A stretch of DNA of 64,000 nt from Streptomyces sp. NBC_00078 (lineage in GTDB: Bacteria > Actinomycetota > Actinomycetes > Streptomycetales > Streptomycetaceae), in NCBI RefSeq assembly GCF_026343335.1, contig NZ_JAPELX010000001.1, forward strand, positions 4,402,001-4,466,000. The letters run 5' to 3'. This document shows, one piece after another, positions 7,653 through 17,093 of this stretch. A program made the translations under genes and the position numbers. Every line of letters begins with the position of its first letter. Position 1 is the stretch's first letter. The notes beneath the pieces are model-generated. The model searched no databases. It worked only from the letters and a program-made list of their open reading frames with translations, and was not told where the DNA came from.

Positions 7653-9665
7653 TCACTTCCCGCGCGGCTCTCGTACGACCGCGACCTCGCCCGCCGGGAC
7701 GCTCACCGATCCGGCGAGCGGCTTCCGGGTGAGGAGTTCGACCGCCTCCGGCGCCACGGAGACCTCCGCGTCCCGTCCGCCGTGGTTGATCAGGAAGAGG
7801 TAGTCGGCCTCGGAGCCCCGCCGTACCGCGACCTCCACTCCCTCGGGAGCCGTGCGCACGGCCGCGACTCCCGCCTCGCCGCGGATCCGGCCGAGGAGCC
7901 CGGCGAGGGTGTCCGGGTCCGGCAGCGTGGCCAGGTACCAAGTGGTTCCCGTGCCATGCGAGTTGCGCGTCACCGCGGGCACACCGTCGAGCGGTCCGTC
8001 CGCGAACGAGGTCACCGCCTCCGCGCCCTCCAGCCGCACCCGCTCCGACCACAGGACCGCCGTACCGCCCTCGCTCAACCGCAGCGTCTCCCCCGGCAGG
8101 AGCGGGAAGAGCTCGTCGGTCCGCACGCCCAGGGCCTCCCGGAAGGCGCCCGGGTAACCGCCCAGCCGTACATGGCAGTTCGCGTCGACCATCCCGCTGT
8201 GGAAGCCGACCGCCAGGGTGCCGCCGCGTTCGGCGAAGGCCGTGAGGTTGGCCGCGCCCTCGTCGTCGATCAGGTAGAGGGTGGGGGCCAGGACCAGGCG
8301 GTACGGCGACAGGTCCGCGTCCGGGCGTACGAAGTCCACCGCGACTCCGGCGCGCCACAGGGGGTCGTACCAGGCCCTGACCAGGTCCTGGTAGCGCAGC
8401 TCGCCGCTCGGCTGCGAGGGCAGCTCCAGGGCCCAGCGGGCGTCCCAGTCCCAGACCACCGCCACCTCGGCCGGCGTCGTGCTGCCGCGCACCTCGGCCA
8501 ACGCCCGCAGATCCGCGCCCAGTCGGACCACGTCCCGCCAGATCTGGCTGTCGGTGCCGGCGTGCGGGAGCATCGCCGAGTGCCACTGCTCGGCGCCCGC
8601 CTTCGCCGCCCGCCACTGGAAGTAGGCGATGCCGTCGGCGCCGCGCGCCACATGGCCGAGGGCGTTGCGGCGCAACTCGCCCGCCGTCTTGGCCCGGTTG
8701 ACAGGCTGCCAGTTGACCGCGCCGGTGGAGTGCTCCATCAGCAGCCACGGGCCGCCCGCGAGGGAGCGCATCAGGTCGCCGCTGAGCGCGATGTCGACCT
8801 GCGACTCGGGGTCGGCGGACAGCAGGTAGTGGTCGTTGGAGACGATGTCCAGCTGCGGGGCCCAACGCCAGTAGTCGAGGGCGTCGAAGTTGTGCATCAC
8901 CATGAAGTTGGTGGTGGCCGGGATGTCCTTGCCCGCCGGGGACGCCTCGCGCAGGGCGTCACGCTCCGCCTCGTACAGGGAGAGCAGTTCGTCGCTGCAG
9001 AAGCGGCGCCAGTCGAGCTGCTGGGCGGGGTTGGGGACCGCGCCCGTCGCGCGCGGGGGCAGGATCTGGTCCCAGTCGTAGTACCACTGGCTCCAGAAGG
9101 TGGTGCCCCAGGCGTCGTTGAGCGCGTCCAGGCTCGCGTACCTGTCCTGGAGCCAGCCGCGGAAGGCCTGCGCGCTCGTGTCGCAGTAGCACTCCGCGTT
9201 GTGGCAGCCGTACTCGTTGTGGATGTGCCACATCACCACCGCGGGATGGCCGGCGTAGCGCCTCCCCAGTTCGCCGGCGATCCGCAGCGCCGCCTCCCGG
9301 TAGGCCGGGCTGCTCGGGCAGAACGTCTGGCGGCTGCCGTACGACAGCCGGCGGCCGTCCCTGTCGACCGGCAGCGCCTCCGGGTGCTGGACGAAGAACC
9401 AGGCCGGCGGGGCCGCCGTCGGGGTCGCCAGGTCGGCGGCGATGCCGTGGGCGTGCAGCAGGTCGAGGATGCGGTCCAGGCGCGAGAAGTCGTACGTGCC
9501 CTCGGAGGGTTCCAGCAGCGCCCAGGAGAAGATGTTGACGCTGACCATGGTGACCCCGGCCTCGCGCATCAGCCGCATGTCCTCGGCCCAGACCTCCTCG
9601 GGCCACTGCTCGGGGTTGTAGTCGCCTCCGTAGGCGATGCCCGGCACGTTCAGCGAGCGGGTCAT
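7653..9665 (-). CDS. GH42 beta-galactosidase
   Basis: 670-aa glycoside hydrolase of family 42. The N-terminus (YGGDYNPEQWPEEVWAEDM) opens the TIM barrel. The acid/base is E141 in HIHNEYG, followed at once by a cysteine cluster (CHNAECYC, 144-151) that binds zinc in this family; the nucleophile is E301 in LLMEHSTG. Length is typical. It removes terminal beta-galactosyl residues, probably intracellularly since no signal peptide is present. Its ATG overlaps the stop of the upstream alpha-galactosidase by 4 bp. Last gene of a five-gene galactoside operon. Confidence 0.92.
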   Translation of the reverse strand: MTRSLNVPGIAYGGDYNPEQWPEEVWAEDMRLMREAGVTMVSVNIFSWALLEPSEGTYDFSRLDRILDLLHAHGIAADLATPTAAPPAWFFVQHPEALPVDRDGRRLSYGSRQTFCPSSPAYREAALRIAGELGRRYAGHPAVVMWHIHNEYGCHNAECYCDTSAQAFRGWLQDRYASLDALNDAWGTTFWSQWYYDWDQILPPRATGAVPNPAQQLDWRRFCSDELLSLYEAERDALREASPAGKDIPATTNFMVMHNFDALDYWRWAPQLDIVSNDHYLLSADPESQVDIALSGDLMRSLAGGPWLLMEHSTGAVNWQPVNRAKTAGELRRNALGHVARGADGIAYFQWRAAKAGAEQWHSAMLPHAGTDSQIWRDVVRLGADLRALAEVRGSTTPAEVAVVWDWDARWALELPSQPSGELRYQDLVRAWYDPLWRAGVAVDFVRPDADLSPYRLVLAPTLYLIDDEGAANLTAFAERGGTLAVGFHSGMVDANCHVRLGGYPGAFREALGVRTDELFPLLPGETLRLSEGGTAVLWSERVRLEGAEAVTSFADGPLDGVPAVTRNSHGTGTTWYLATLPDPDTLAGLLGRIRGEAGVAAVRTAPEGVEVAVRRGSEADYLFLINHGGRDAEVSVAPEAVELLTRKPLAGSVSVPAGEVAVVREPRGK

Positions 9666-10975
9666 CGGCCCGCTCCCGAGAGCAGGCGACGGGTGGTCCG
9701 CACGCCCCACTCGTCCAGCGACAGCAGGCGGTCGCTGGACGCCATCAGGCCGCCGGTCGCCTCGACGTGGGCCGCCCAGCGCTCGCGGGTCTCCACGGCC
9801 GGGCGGGCCATCAGGCAGTCGGGGTCGTTGACCCAGAGGCGGCCGTGCTGCCACTGGCGGCCGACGCCGGTGAACTCGGCCGGGTCCTGCCCTGGCTGGC
9901 TGTAGTCGTCGGCCTCGGGACGGCGGTGCGGGGCCGTGTCGGGGCTGACGCGCATCGCGTCGAAGAGGCCGGCGGACGCCAGCAAGGGCGCCCCGCAGCC
10001 CAGCAGGTAGGCGTCCGGGCCGATGGCCTCCCGGATGAGCGAGATGCCTTCCCGGTAGGCCGTCAGCGGGTCGGCCGACGAGTGCCGTACGCCCTCCAGC
10101 GCGCCCGCGTACAGGAAGTCGACCTTGAAGTAGTCGTAGCCCTCGGACCGGAAGGTGCGGAACACCTGCGTGAGGTAGGCCGCCGCCTGAGGGTGCGTGG
10201 TGTCGAGGACGCGCAGGTCGTGGCCCCAGTTGCGGCCGGCGTGGGTGAAGCCGCCGTCGCGGTCGTGGACCAGCCAGTCGGGGTGCTCGGTGGCCAGGTC
10301 GCTCGCCGGGTCGACGAGGAAGGGGGCCGTCCAGATGCCGGCCCTGCGACCGCGGGCGCGGATGGCGTCCGCGATGCCCTCGCGGGAGCGGAAGCGGCCG
10401 GAGAGGGTGAGCCAGTCGCCGAGGGCCTTCTGGTAGCCGTCGTCGATCTGGACGACGTCGATGGGCAGGTCGAGGGTGTCCATCGCACGGAGGTTCTCGT
10501 GGATGTCGTCCTCGGTGACGGCCGTGAAGTACTCGTACCAGGAGCACCAGACGGTGGGTGCCGGGCGCGGGGGCGCCACTTCGAGGCTCTCGGCCCAACT
10601 CGCCAGCAGGGACTGGATGTCCGTGCCGGTCCACTCCTTCACCGGACCGTCGGCGCTGACCTCCGCCCGGCCGTCCTCTACGGTCAGCCGGACGGACGGG
10701 ACCTCACTGGCGGGATCCACGGCGGCCCACAGGCGGACCGGTGAGCCGTCGCCCGGGTCGAGCGCCAGCAGCCCCTCGCCCTGGAAGGTGCCTTCGGGGA
10801 CGGTGACGCCCGGGCGGTAACAGACCGTCGCCCAGTTGTCGTTGGTCGGGCGGTACGGCTTCTCACCGAGTGCGTAGGCGCCGCTGGGGCTCCAGGACTG
10901 CCAGCCCTCCTCGTGGACGCGGGCGGTGCGCGCGTCCACGGGCACGGAGGCGACGGGCGTGAAGGGGTGGGGCAC
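9662..10975 (-). CDS. GH36 alpha-galactosidase
   Basis: 437-aa enzyme, at the short end for family 36. Diagnostic segments are WCSWYEYF (143-150), IDDGYQ (177-182), the nucleophile D286 in YFKVDFLY and the acid/base D346 in RVSPDTAP. It cleaves alpha-1,6-galactosyl bonds of melibiose/raffinose-like sugars. No signal peptide, so it acts on imported oligosaccharides. GTG 10975 is preferred because AAAGAG lies about 8 nt upstream; 4-bp overlap with the GH42 gene downstream. Together with GH42 and the transporter it suggests use of mixed galactosides. Confidence 0.9.
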   Translation of the reverse strand: MPHPFTPVASVPVDARTARVHEEGWQSWSPSGAYALGEKPYRPTNDNWATVCYRPGVTVPEGTFQGEGLLALDPGDGSPVRLWAAVDPASEVPSVRLTVEDGRAEVSADGPVKEWTGTDIQSLLASWAESLEVAPPRPAPTVWCSWYEYFTAVTEDDIHENLRAMDTLDLPIDVVQIDDGYQKALGDWLTLSGRFRSREGIADAIRARGRRAGIWTAPFLVDPASDLATEHPDWLVHDRDGGFTHAGRNWGHDLRVLDTTHPQAAAYLTQVFRTFRSEGYDYFKVDFLYAGALEGVRHSSADPLTAYREGISLIREAIGPDAYLLGCGAPLLASAGLFDAMRVSPDTAPHRRPEADDYSQPGQDPAEFTGVGRQWQHGRLWVNDPDCLMARPAVETRERWAAHVEATGGLMASSDRLLSLDEWGVRTTRRLLSGAGR

Positions 10976-11001
10976 GGTCGTTCTCTTTCGGAGGAAGGGC
11001 C

Positions 11002-11892
11002 TCAGCCCTTGTTGGCGCCGAGGGTCAGTCCGCTGACGAACTGCCGTTGCAGCACGAAGTACACGATCAGTGTCGGGATCGCGGTGAGCAGGGCGCCGGC
11101 GGCGACCAGGTTGGGGTCGGTGAAGTACTGACCGGAGAGGTTGTTCAGGGCGGAGGTGATCGGCATGTTCTCGCCGGTGGAGATCAGCACGATGGCCCAG
11201 AAGAAGTCGTTGTAGATCCAGATGGACAGCAACGTCCCCAGGGCCGCCATCGCCGGCTTGCACAGCGGCAGCACGATCTGCCAGTACATGCGCCACACCG
11301 ACGCGCCGTCGACGAGGGCGGCCTCCGTCAGCTCGTGCGGCAGCATCCGCATGTAGTTGCTCAGCACGAAGGCGCAGAAGCCGGACTGGAACGCCACGTG
11401 GATGAGGACCAGGCCGAGCGCGGAGTCGTACAGCTTGCCGCTCATGGTGATGCCGGGCAGGTCGATGAGCAGGTACAGGCGGTACAGCGGGGTGATGATG
11501 ACCTGCTGCGGCAGCAGGTTGCCGGCCGTGAAGACCAGCAGCAGGAAGATGTTGAGCCGGAAGTCGAAGCGGCTGACGTAGAACGCGACCATCGACGACA
11601 GCAGCAGCGTGATGAGCACGGCCGGGACCGCGATGATCAGCGTGTTGCCGAAGTAGTGCATCATGTCCGACTGCTCGAACGCGTTCTTGAAGTTGTCCAG
11701 GCTGAGCTTGTCCGGCCAGGAGACGTAGCCCTTGTTGCTGGTCTCCGAGTACGGGCGCAGCGCCGCGATCACCGCCCACAGAAGCGGGGCGAGCCAGGCC
11801 AGTGAGGTGCCGACGAGGAACACGTGCAGCAGGACGCGGGCCGGGCGGAGGGGGGTGCGCTGCTTGCCGAGCGCGGCGGCGTTGGTGCTCAT
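11002..11892 (-). CDS. Sugar ABC transporter permease (second, MalG-like)
   Basis: 296-aa inner-membrane permease with six hydrophobic segments. The EAA loop that docks the ATPase is clear: LPHELTEAALVDGASVWRMYWQIVLPLCKP. N-terminal helix begins about residue 22 (VLLHVFLVGTSLAWLAPLLW). It overlaps the preceding permease gene by 4 bp and lies 26 bp before the GH36 start. With the 11889-12869 permease it forms the membrane channel of a carbohydrate importer. Confidence 0.92.
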   Translation of the reverse strand: MSTNAAALGKQRTPLRPARVLLHVFLVGTSLAWLAPLLWAVIAALRPYSETSNKGYVSWPDKLSLDNFKNAFEQSDMMHYFGNTLIIAVPAVLITLLLSSMVAFYVSRFDFRLNIFLLLVFTAGNLLPQQVIITPLYRLYLLIDLPGITMSGKLYDSALGLVLIHVAFQSGFCAFVLSNYMRMLPHELTEAALVDGASVWRMYWQIVLPLCKPAMAALGTLLSIWIYNDFFWAIVLISTGENMPITSALNNLSGQYFTDPNLVAAGALLTAIPTLIVYFVLQRQFVSGLTLGANKG

Positions 11893-12869
11893 GCGCGCCG
11901 CTCCTTCCGGAAGGTCGCGATCAGGTACGGGATGATGACCGCGAGGGAGATGACCAGCAGGACGACGGCGATCGCGGAGCCGTAACCGATGCGGCTGGAT
12001 TCGCCGATGATGTTGTTGGTGATCAGGATCGACAGCAACTCGGTGCCCTGGGCGCCCTTGTTGAAGACGAAGACCAGGTCGAAGGCGCGCAGCGCCTCGA
12101 TGATGGTGACGACCAGCACGACGGTGTTGGTGGGCCGCAGGGTGGGGAAGATGACGTTCTTGAACGTCTGCCACTCGTTGGCGCCGTCCAGCGAGGAGGC
12201 CTCGCGCAGGGACGGGTCGACGCCCTTGAGGCCGGCCAGGTAGAGGATCATCATGTAGCCGGCGTGCCGCCAGGACGCGGCGATCAGCACGGCCCACAGG
12301 TTGAGGTGCGGGTCGCCGATCCAGTCGATGTAGTGGCCCGGCTTGTTGGCTCCGATGAGGCTGTTGATCAGGCCCGTGTCCGGGTTGTAGACCAGCTGCC
12401 AGACGAATCCGGTCACCGCCAGCGACACGACGACCGGCAGGAAGAACGCGGTCTGGTAGACGCGGCTGAAGCGGATCTTCTTGTCCAGCTGCACGGCCAG
12501 GAAGAGCCCGAACGGCGTCGGGACCAGGATCAGCACGACGAACCAGATGATGTTGTGCTGGACCGCCGGCCAGAACTGCGGGTTGTCGGTGAACAGCTGG
12601 TGGAAGTTGTCCAGCCCCACCCACTTGATCGAACCGAGGCCGATGCCGTCCCAGGTGGTGAAGGCCAGCGCGATGGAGGCGAGGGCGGTGACCCAGACGA
12701 GGGCCACGTGCAGGACCGTCGGCACGCCCGCCATGAAGGCGAGCGTGATGCGGTCACGGCGGGTCAGCAGGCGCTTGTGGCCTCGCGGGACCCGCTTGTT
12801 GACAGGGGCAGGCCCCGAAGGCGGCACGGCGGCCGCCTCCGGGGTCTTCGTGGAGGTCTCGGAGCTCAT
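11889..12869 (-). CDS. Sugar ABC transporter permease (first, MalF-like)
   Basis: 326-aa permease. A cytoplasmic N-terminal stretch of about 45 residues precedes six membrane segments; the EAA loop reads REASSLDGANEWQTFKNVIFPTLRP. 4-bp overlaps on both sides tie it to the binding protein upstream and the second permease downstream. No ATP-binding subunit is encoded in the operon; in Streptomyces such importers typically share the MsiK ATPase, which is inference here. Confidence 0.92.
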   Translation of the reverse strand: MSSETSTKTPEAAAVPPSGPAPVNKRVPRGHKRLLTRRDRITLAFMAGVPTVLHVALVWVTALASIALAFTTWDGIGLGSIKWVGLDNFHQLFTDNPQFWPAVQHNIIWFVVLILVPTPFGLFLAVQLDKKIRFSRVYQTAFFLPVVVSLAVTGFVWQLVYNPDTGLINSLIGANKPGHYIDWIGDPHLNLWAVLIAASWRHAGYMMILYLAGLKGVDPSLREASSLDGANEWQTFKNVIFPTLRPTNTVVLVVTIIEALRAFDLVFVFNKGAQGTELLSILITNNIIGESSRIGYGSAIAVVLLVISLAVIIPYLIATFRKERRA

Positions 12870-14179
12870 GCGGAGGCGAAGATCGTCTTCTTCTGGCGTT
12901 CGATCGACGCCAGCAGACTGTCGACGCCCTTGGGGTTCTGCAGGAACTTCTGCAGCGAGGGCTGCATCACCGTGGAGGTGAAGTCGGGCCGCGAGTCGCG
13001 GTCCATGAACTGGGTGAGGCTCTTGGCCTCACTGATCATCGTGTACGCCTTCTTCTGCAGCGCACTGTAGGAGGAGGTGTCGGCCTTGCTGGAGGCGGCC
13101 ACCACGCTCGGGTCGGACTTGAGGTAGATCGCCTCGGCCTCCGGGGTGCCCAGGTACTCCAGCAGCTTGGTGACGCCCGTCTTGTTCTTCGGGGCCTTGG
13201 AGACCATGAAGCCGTCGGTCGGCGCCTCCACGGTGTCCTGCCCGTACGCGGAGTTGATCTCCGGGAAGGGGAAGAAGTCGAGGTCGTCCGCGTCGGCCTT
13301 GTTGGTGAACTGCTGCGCCACGAAGCTGCCCAGCACGTACATGCCCGACTTCTTGGCCACCAGACCCTGGGCCGCGTCCTGCCAGGTGCGGCCCATGAAG
13401 CCGTCCTGGTGGTAGGGCAGCAGCTCCGCCCAGTGGTCGAAGACGGCCTTGACCTTCGCGTCGGTCCACGACTCCTTGCCCGCCATCAGGGACTTGTGGA
13501 AGTCGTAGCCGTTGAGGCGGAAGTTGATCTGGTCGAAGGTGCCCATCGCGGGCCAGGCGTCCTTGTCACCGAACGCGATCGGGACCAGGCCGTCCTTCTT
13601 CATCTGCTTGCACAGCGACACCAGTTGGTCCCAGGTGGTGGGGACCTTGTAGCCGTGCTGCGTGAAGACGCTCTTGCGGTAGAAGACCGCCCACGGGTAC
13701 GTGTACAGCGGCACGAAGTAGTACTTGCCGTCCTCGCCCTTGCTCAACTGCTTCATCGCGTCGGGGAAGTCGCCCCCGATCTTCGTCCACACGTCGTCGA
13801 TCGGGCTCGCGAGCTTCTTCGCGGCGAAGAACTGCATGCGGTACCCGGCGAACCAGGTGAAAACGTCGTCCGGCGTGCCCTGCAGATACGAGTTGATCTG
13901 CTCCTGGAAGGTGTTGTGGTCCTTGGTGTTGACGTCGACCTTGATGCCGGACTGCTTGGTGAACGCCTCATAGATCTGGGCGAACGCCTTCTTCGGCACC
14001 GCGTCCGAGGAGTTGGAGCCGAGGCTGACGGTCTTGGGATCCGACGAGGACCCACTGCTGCCGCAGGCGCTCAGCAGCGGTATGCCGGCCCCCGCGAGCA
14101 GGGCGGCGCCACCCACACCGCGCAGCAGACCGCGGCGGCTGGGGGAGGGGAGAGAAAGACCCGAGGGCGGGACGTCCAT
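12866..14179 (-). CDS. Sugar-binding lipoprotein of ABC importer
   Basis: 437-aa family 1 solute-binding protein. The N-terminus combines a twin-arginine motif (SRRGLLRG, R15-R16) with a lipobox ending at C39 (LLSACGS), so it is probably exported folded by Tat and lipid-anchored. ATG 14179 is chosen because AGGAG lies 8 nt upstream; an in-frame codon at 14212 lacks this. The body shows typical binding-protein blocks (VPTTWDQLVSLCKQMKKDG, FDKSLMAGK-like). First gene of the galactoside operon; it delivers the sugar to the two permeases. Confidence 0.9.
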   Translation of the reverse strand: MDVPPSGLSLPSPSRRGLLRGVGGAALLAGAGIPLLSACGSSGSSSDPKTVSLGSNSSDAVPKKAFAQIYEAFTKQSGIKVDVNTKDHNTFQEQINSYLQGTPDDVFTWFAGYRMQFFAAKKLASPIDDVWTKIGGDFPDAMKQLSKGEDGKYYFVPLYTYPWAVFYRKSVFTQHGYKVPTTWDQLVSLCKQMKKDGLVPIAFGDKDAWPAMGTFDQINFRLNGYDFHKSLMAGKESWTDAKVKAVFDHWAELLPYHQDGFMGRTWQDAAQGLVAKKSGMYVLGSFVAQQFTNKADADDLDFFPFPEINSAYGQDTVEAPTDGFMVSKAPKNKTGVTKLLEYLGTPEAEAIYLKSDPSVVAASSKADTSSYSALQKKAYTMISEAKSLTQFMDRDSRPDFTSTVMQPSLQKFLQNPKGVDSLLASIERQKKTIFASA

Positions 14180-14419
14180 GTACGGCTCCTGACGGCAGGG
14201 GTTCGGCCACAACTAGGCCATGTCGAAAAAAAGTCGAAACCGACCAGAAATCAACTCGACCGAACATCGTGGCGCTTATATCAGCCGTTTGTCCGGTCAT
14301 GCGTCAAGAGCCGCAAGGCACCTTTGTGGAAATGTGACCGACACGTTCTGATCGTTTCCGTCCGAGAGGTCGAACGATGCCGCCCGAAAATAGCAGGAAT
14401 GTCGGTTCTGCTCGCGGCG
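14180..14419 (-). promoter_or_regulatory. Promoter region of the galactoside operon
   Basis: 240 bp between the CopCD gene end and the binding-protein start. It is AT-richer than the flanks and carries repeated GTCGAAA motifs (14222, 14233) and a CTCGAC at about 14252, which could be regulator sites. No regulator gene is adjacent, so the repressor, if any, is encoded elsewhere. Confidence 0.35.
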
Positions 14420-16258
14420 CTAGCCGACGATCCGGACCGGCTTCGTCCCGCTGACCTGGTCGATCTCGGATGTCCGGATCGTTACTTTCATGGTCCAGGT
14501 TCCCGCTATGGGGAGTGTGACCGAGTTCGTCCCCCAGTAGCCGCCCTGATCGGTCAGCTTGGCGTCGAGCGGGCCGATCTTCTGGGCCGGGAGGGTGAAG
14601 GAGAGCCGGAGTTCGGGGACGGAGACGATGCCGCCGTCGGGGCCGAAGACCACCGCCTGCACGGTGTTGTCGCCGACCCGGCCCGCGTCCAGGGTGATCT
14701 GCACCGTGCCGTGCGCACCCGGGGTGCCGAGGTCGAAGGGGACCGTCGTGACCGACGCGACGGGCAGCCCGCCGGCCGTCACGGACGCCTGCCCCGCCTC
14801 GGCCGCCGCGCGGCCCGGCAGCGTGCCGCCGAGGACCGTCGTGATCACCAGCACCACGACGCCGACGGCGACCTCGGCCAGGACGGAGCGGCGAAGGCCG
14901 CGGCGGCTCGAACCCCCGGCCGCGGGAAGGGCCGGTTCCTCGGGCGCGGCCGCCGCCGGCCCGCCGACCCGTTCCGGCACCCGTTCGGACACCCGTTCCC
15001 GTACGACCGTCTCCGCCCCGGAAGCGACCAGCCGCGCCGTCCACCGCCGCGAGACCCCGGCGGCCACCAGCAGCAGCGCCACCGCGGCCAGCTTGGCGAC
15101 CAGCAGACGCCCGTACGTGGTCCCGGTGAGCGCGTCCCACGAACCGAGGCCCCGCCAGGACTGGTAGAGGCCGGTGACGGCCAGGACGGTCACGGACGCG
15201 AAGGCGAGGCGGGAGAAGCGGGCCACGGCGGCCGCGGGGACCTCCGTGCGGTGGAGCGAGATCAGCAGGGCCGTGAGACCGCCCAGCCAGACGGCCATCG
15301 CCAGCAGGTGCAGCACCGTGGACGCCATCGCCACCGGCACCTGGATGCCCGCGGAGGCGTGCTCGGCGGCGGCCCAGGTGAGGGCGAGAGCCACGGCGAA
15401 GAGGGCACCGCCGGCCAGCAGCGGGCGCGGCCGGGCCGCGCGTGCGCGCAGTCGCGGGGCGACCACGGCGGCGATCAGCAGCAGGGCGATCCGGGCCAGC
15501 AGGGCGAGGCCCGGGCGGCCCGTGAGGGTGCGGGTGAAGGCCGAGGCGTCGAAGGCGGTCGCCGGGCCCGTGCCGGTCTCGTACGGGGCGCGCAGCACCA
15601 GCAGCGCCAGGGTGGCCCCCAGCAGGGTCCACCAGCCCGCCACCAGGGGCCTGCGGAGCGGGCCGCGGTCCGTGGGGCGGCACAGGGCCACGAAGGCCGC
15701 CGTACCGAGGACCAGAGCCACCGCGAGGTAGGCCAGGTAGCGGGCGATGTTGTACAGGCCGGCGGTCGCCGGGTTCTCGACCGGGCCGGTGCCGGCCGGG
15801 GCGACGGTCGCGGATGCTTTGCCGACGGAGAAGGTGAACGCCCCGCCCACCGGATGGCTGTCCGCCGACACCACCCGCCAGGCCACGACGTACGTGCCCT
15901 GGGCGAGCTTCCCCGGCAGGCTCACCCGCGCGGTGTCGGAGCTGCCCGGCGCGTGCTGCGCCTCGCCGGTGCGCACGCGCTGGTTGTCGGGGTCCAGGAC
16001 GCGGAAGGAGTCGTCGAGCAGGCTGACGGATTCGGTGAAGGTCAGGGTGATGTGACGGGGGGCCGACTTGAGGACGGTGCCGTCCCGGGGGTCGGTGGAC
16101 CTGAGGGCCGCGTGGGCCGACGCGGGGCCCGCCGCGCCGAGGACGAGCAGGACCAGCACGGCGCCCAGCAGCACCAGCCCTTGGACTCCGCGGCGTCCGC
16201 GGACCCCGCGGAACTCGACACGCGCTCGCCGTCCGCCGTGTGCACCCTCACACTCCAC
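14420..16258 (-). CDS. CopC-CopD fusion copper-handling membrane protein
   Basis: 612-aa protein. A signal sequence (VLLGAVLVLLVLGAAGPASA) is followed at once by HAALRSTDP, whose histidine is the metal-binding N-terminus of CopC domains, and later by SADSHPVGGAF, the second conserved histidine. Then about eight membrane helices of the CopD type (residues about 170-480) and an extracellular tail of ~150 residues. The YcnJ/CopCD family takes up or delivers periplasmic copper. GTG 16258 is chosen since GGAG lies 6 nt upstream; 16324 is a longer alternative. No other copper genes are adjacent. Confidence 0.85.
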   Translation of the reverse strand: MECEGAHGGRRARVEFRGVRGRRGVQGLVLLGAVLVLLVLGAAGPASAHAALRSTDPRDGTVLKSAPRHITLTFTESVSLLDDSFRVLDPDNQRVRTGEAQHAPGSSDTARVSLPGKLAQGTYVVAWRVVSADSHPVGGAFTFSVGKASATVAPAGTGPVENPATAGLYNIARYLAYLAVALVLGTAAFVALCRPTDRGPLRRPLVAGWWTLLGATLALLVLRAPYETGTGPATAFDASAFTRTLTGRPGLALLARIALLLIAAVVAPRLRARAARPRPLLAGGALFAVALALTWAAAEHASAGIQVPVAMASTVLHLLAMAVWLGGLTALLISLHRTEVPAAAVARFSRLAFASVTVLAVTGLYQSWRGLGSWDALTGTTYGRLLVAKLAAVALLLVAAGVSRRWTARLVASGAETVVRERVSERVPERVGGPAAAAPEEPALPAAGGSSRRGLRRSVLAEVAVGVVVLVITTVLGGTLPGRAAAEAGQASVTAGGLPVASVTTVPFDLGTPGAHGTVQITLDAGRVGDNTVQAVVFGPDGGIVSVPELRLSFTLPAQKIGPLDAKLTDQGGYWGTNSVTLPIAGTWTMKVTIRTSEIDQVSGTKPVRIVG

Positions 16259-16331
16259 GCATGTCTCCGTCGTCCGACTCACCACCGTCCCGATAGGTAC
16301 GGATGCCGGCGGGCGTGTGCTCACCGGGCCG

Positions 16332-17093
16332 TCACCACGACGGCCGGGCCAGGACGCCTCCGTCCACCACCAGGTCGTGTCCCGTCACCCAGGAGGCGAG
16401 CCGCGAGGCCAGGAACACGCACGCGTCCCCCACGTCCTCCGGCCGCCCGAGCCGGCCCAGGGGCGCCGCCCCCTGCCACCGCCGGACCCCCTCCGGCCAG
16501 TCGCGGTCCAGCCCCTCCCGGTCGATCAGGCCGGGCGAGACGGTGTTGACGCGGATGCCGTGGGGCCCGTACTCCTGGGCCGCCGACCGGGCGTGCGTCA
16601 CGACGGCCGCCTTGGCGGAGCTGTAGTGGGCGTGCAGCGGTGCCGGCTGCCGCGCCTCGATCGAGGCGATGTGGGTCACGGATCCACCGGCACCCCACTC
16701 CCGCATGACGTTCGCGGCCGCCTGTGTGCAGGCGAAAACACTGAACAGGTTGGCGTCCATGACCTCCCGCCACTGGGCCGCCGTCATCCCGGGCAGCTCC
16801 CGGGTCGGCTGCACACCGGCGTTGTTGACGAGCGCGGTGAGGCCGCCGCCCCACTCGGCCGCCTCGTGCACCACCCGCCGGCACACGTCCTCGTCGGTGA
16901 GGTCTCCCTGCACCACGACGGCCCGCCGGCCCAGTTCCTCGATGCGTGCGGCCACTCCCCGCGCCGTCTCCACCGCCGTACGGCAGTGCAGGGCGACCGC
17001 CGCGCCCTCCTCGGCGAACCGCAGCGCGATACCCCGGCCGATGCCGCCGCCCGCGCCCGTGACCAGGGCGACCTGTCCTTCGAGCAACCTCAT
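16332..17093 (-). CDS. Short-chain dehydrogenase/reductase (SDR)
   Basis: 253-aa classical SDR. Rossmann motif TGAGGGIG at 12-19, NNAG in the fourth strand, catalytic Y-x-x-x-K as YSSAK, with the serine in HIASIEAR just before. The C-terminal LVVDGGVLA is the usual substrate-lid end. The NAD(P) preference and substrate cannot be fixed. Its ATG overlaps the stop of the upstream cupin gene by 4 bp, so the two are co-translated. Confidence 0.9.
   Translation of the reverse strand: MRLLEGQVALVTGAGGGIGRGIALRFAEEGAAVALHCRTAVETARGVAARIEELGRRAVVVQGDLTDEDVCRRVVHEAAEWGGGLTALVNNAGVQPTRELPGMTAAQWREVMDANLFSVFACTQAAANVMREWGAGGSVTHIASIEARQPAPLHAHYSSAKAAVVTHARSAAQEYGPHGIRVNTVSPGLIDREGLDRDWPEGVRRWQGAAPLGRLGRPEDVGDACVFLASRLASWVTGHDLVVDGGVLARPSW

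Noticed and set aside
7782..9905. A 707-codon plus-strand frame opposite the galactosidases
   Set aside because: Antisense to GH42 with its catalytic residues intact; no protein family recognised.
13409..16549. A 1046-codon plus-strand frame across the binding-protein, CopCD and SDR genes
   Set aside because: Spans three minus-strand genes and their promoters with low-complexity translation; an antisense artefact.
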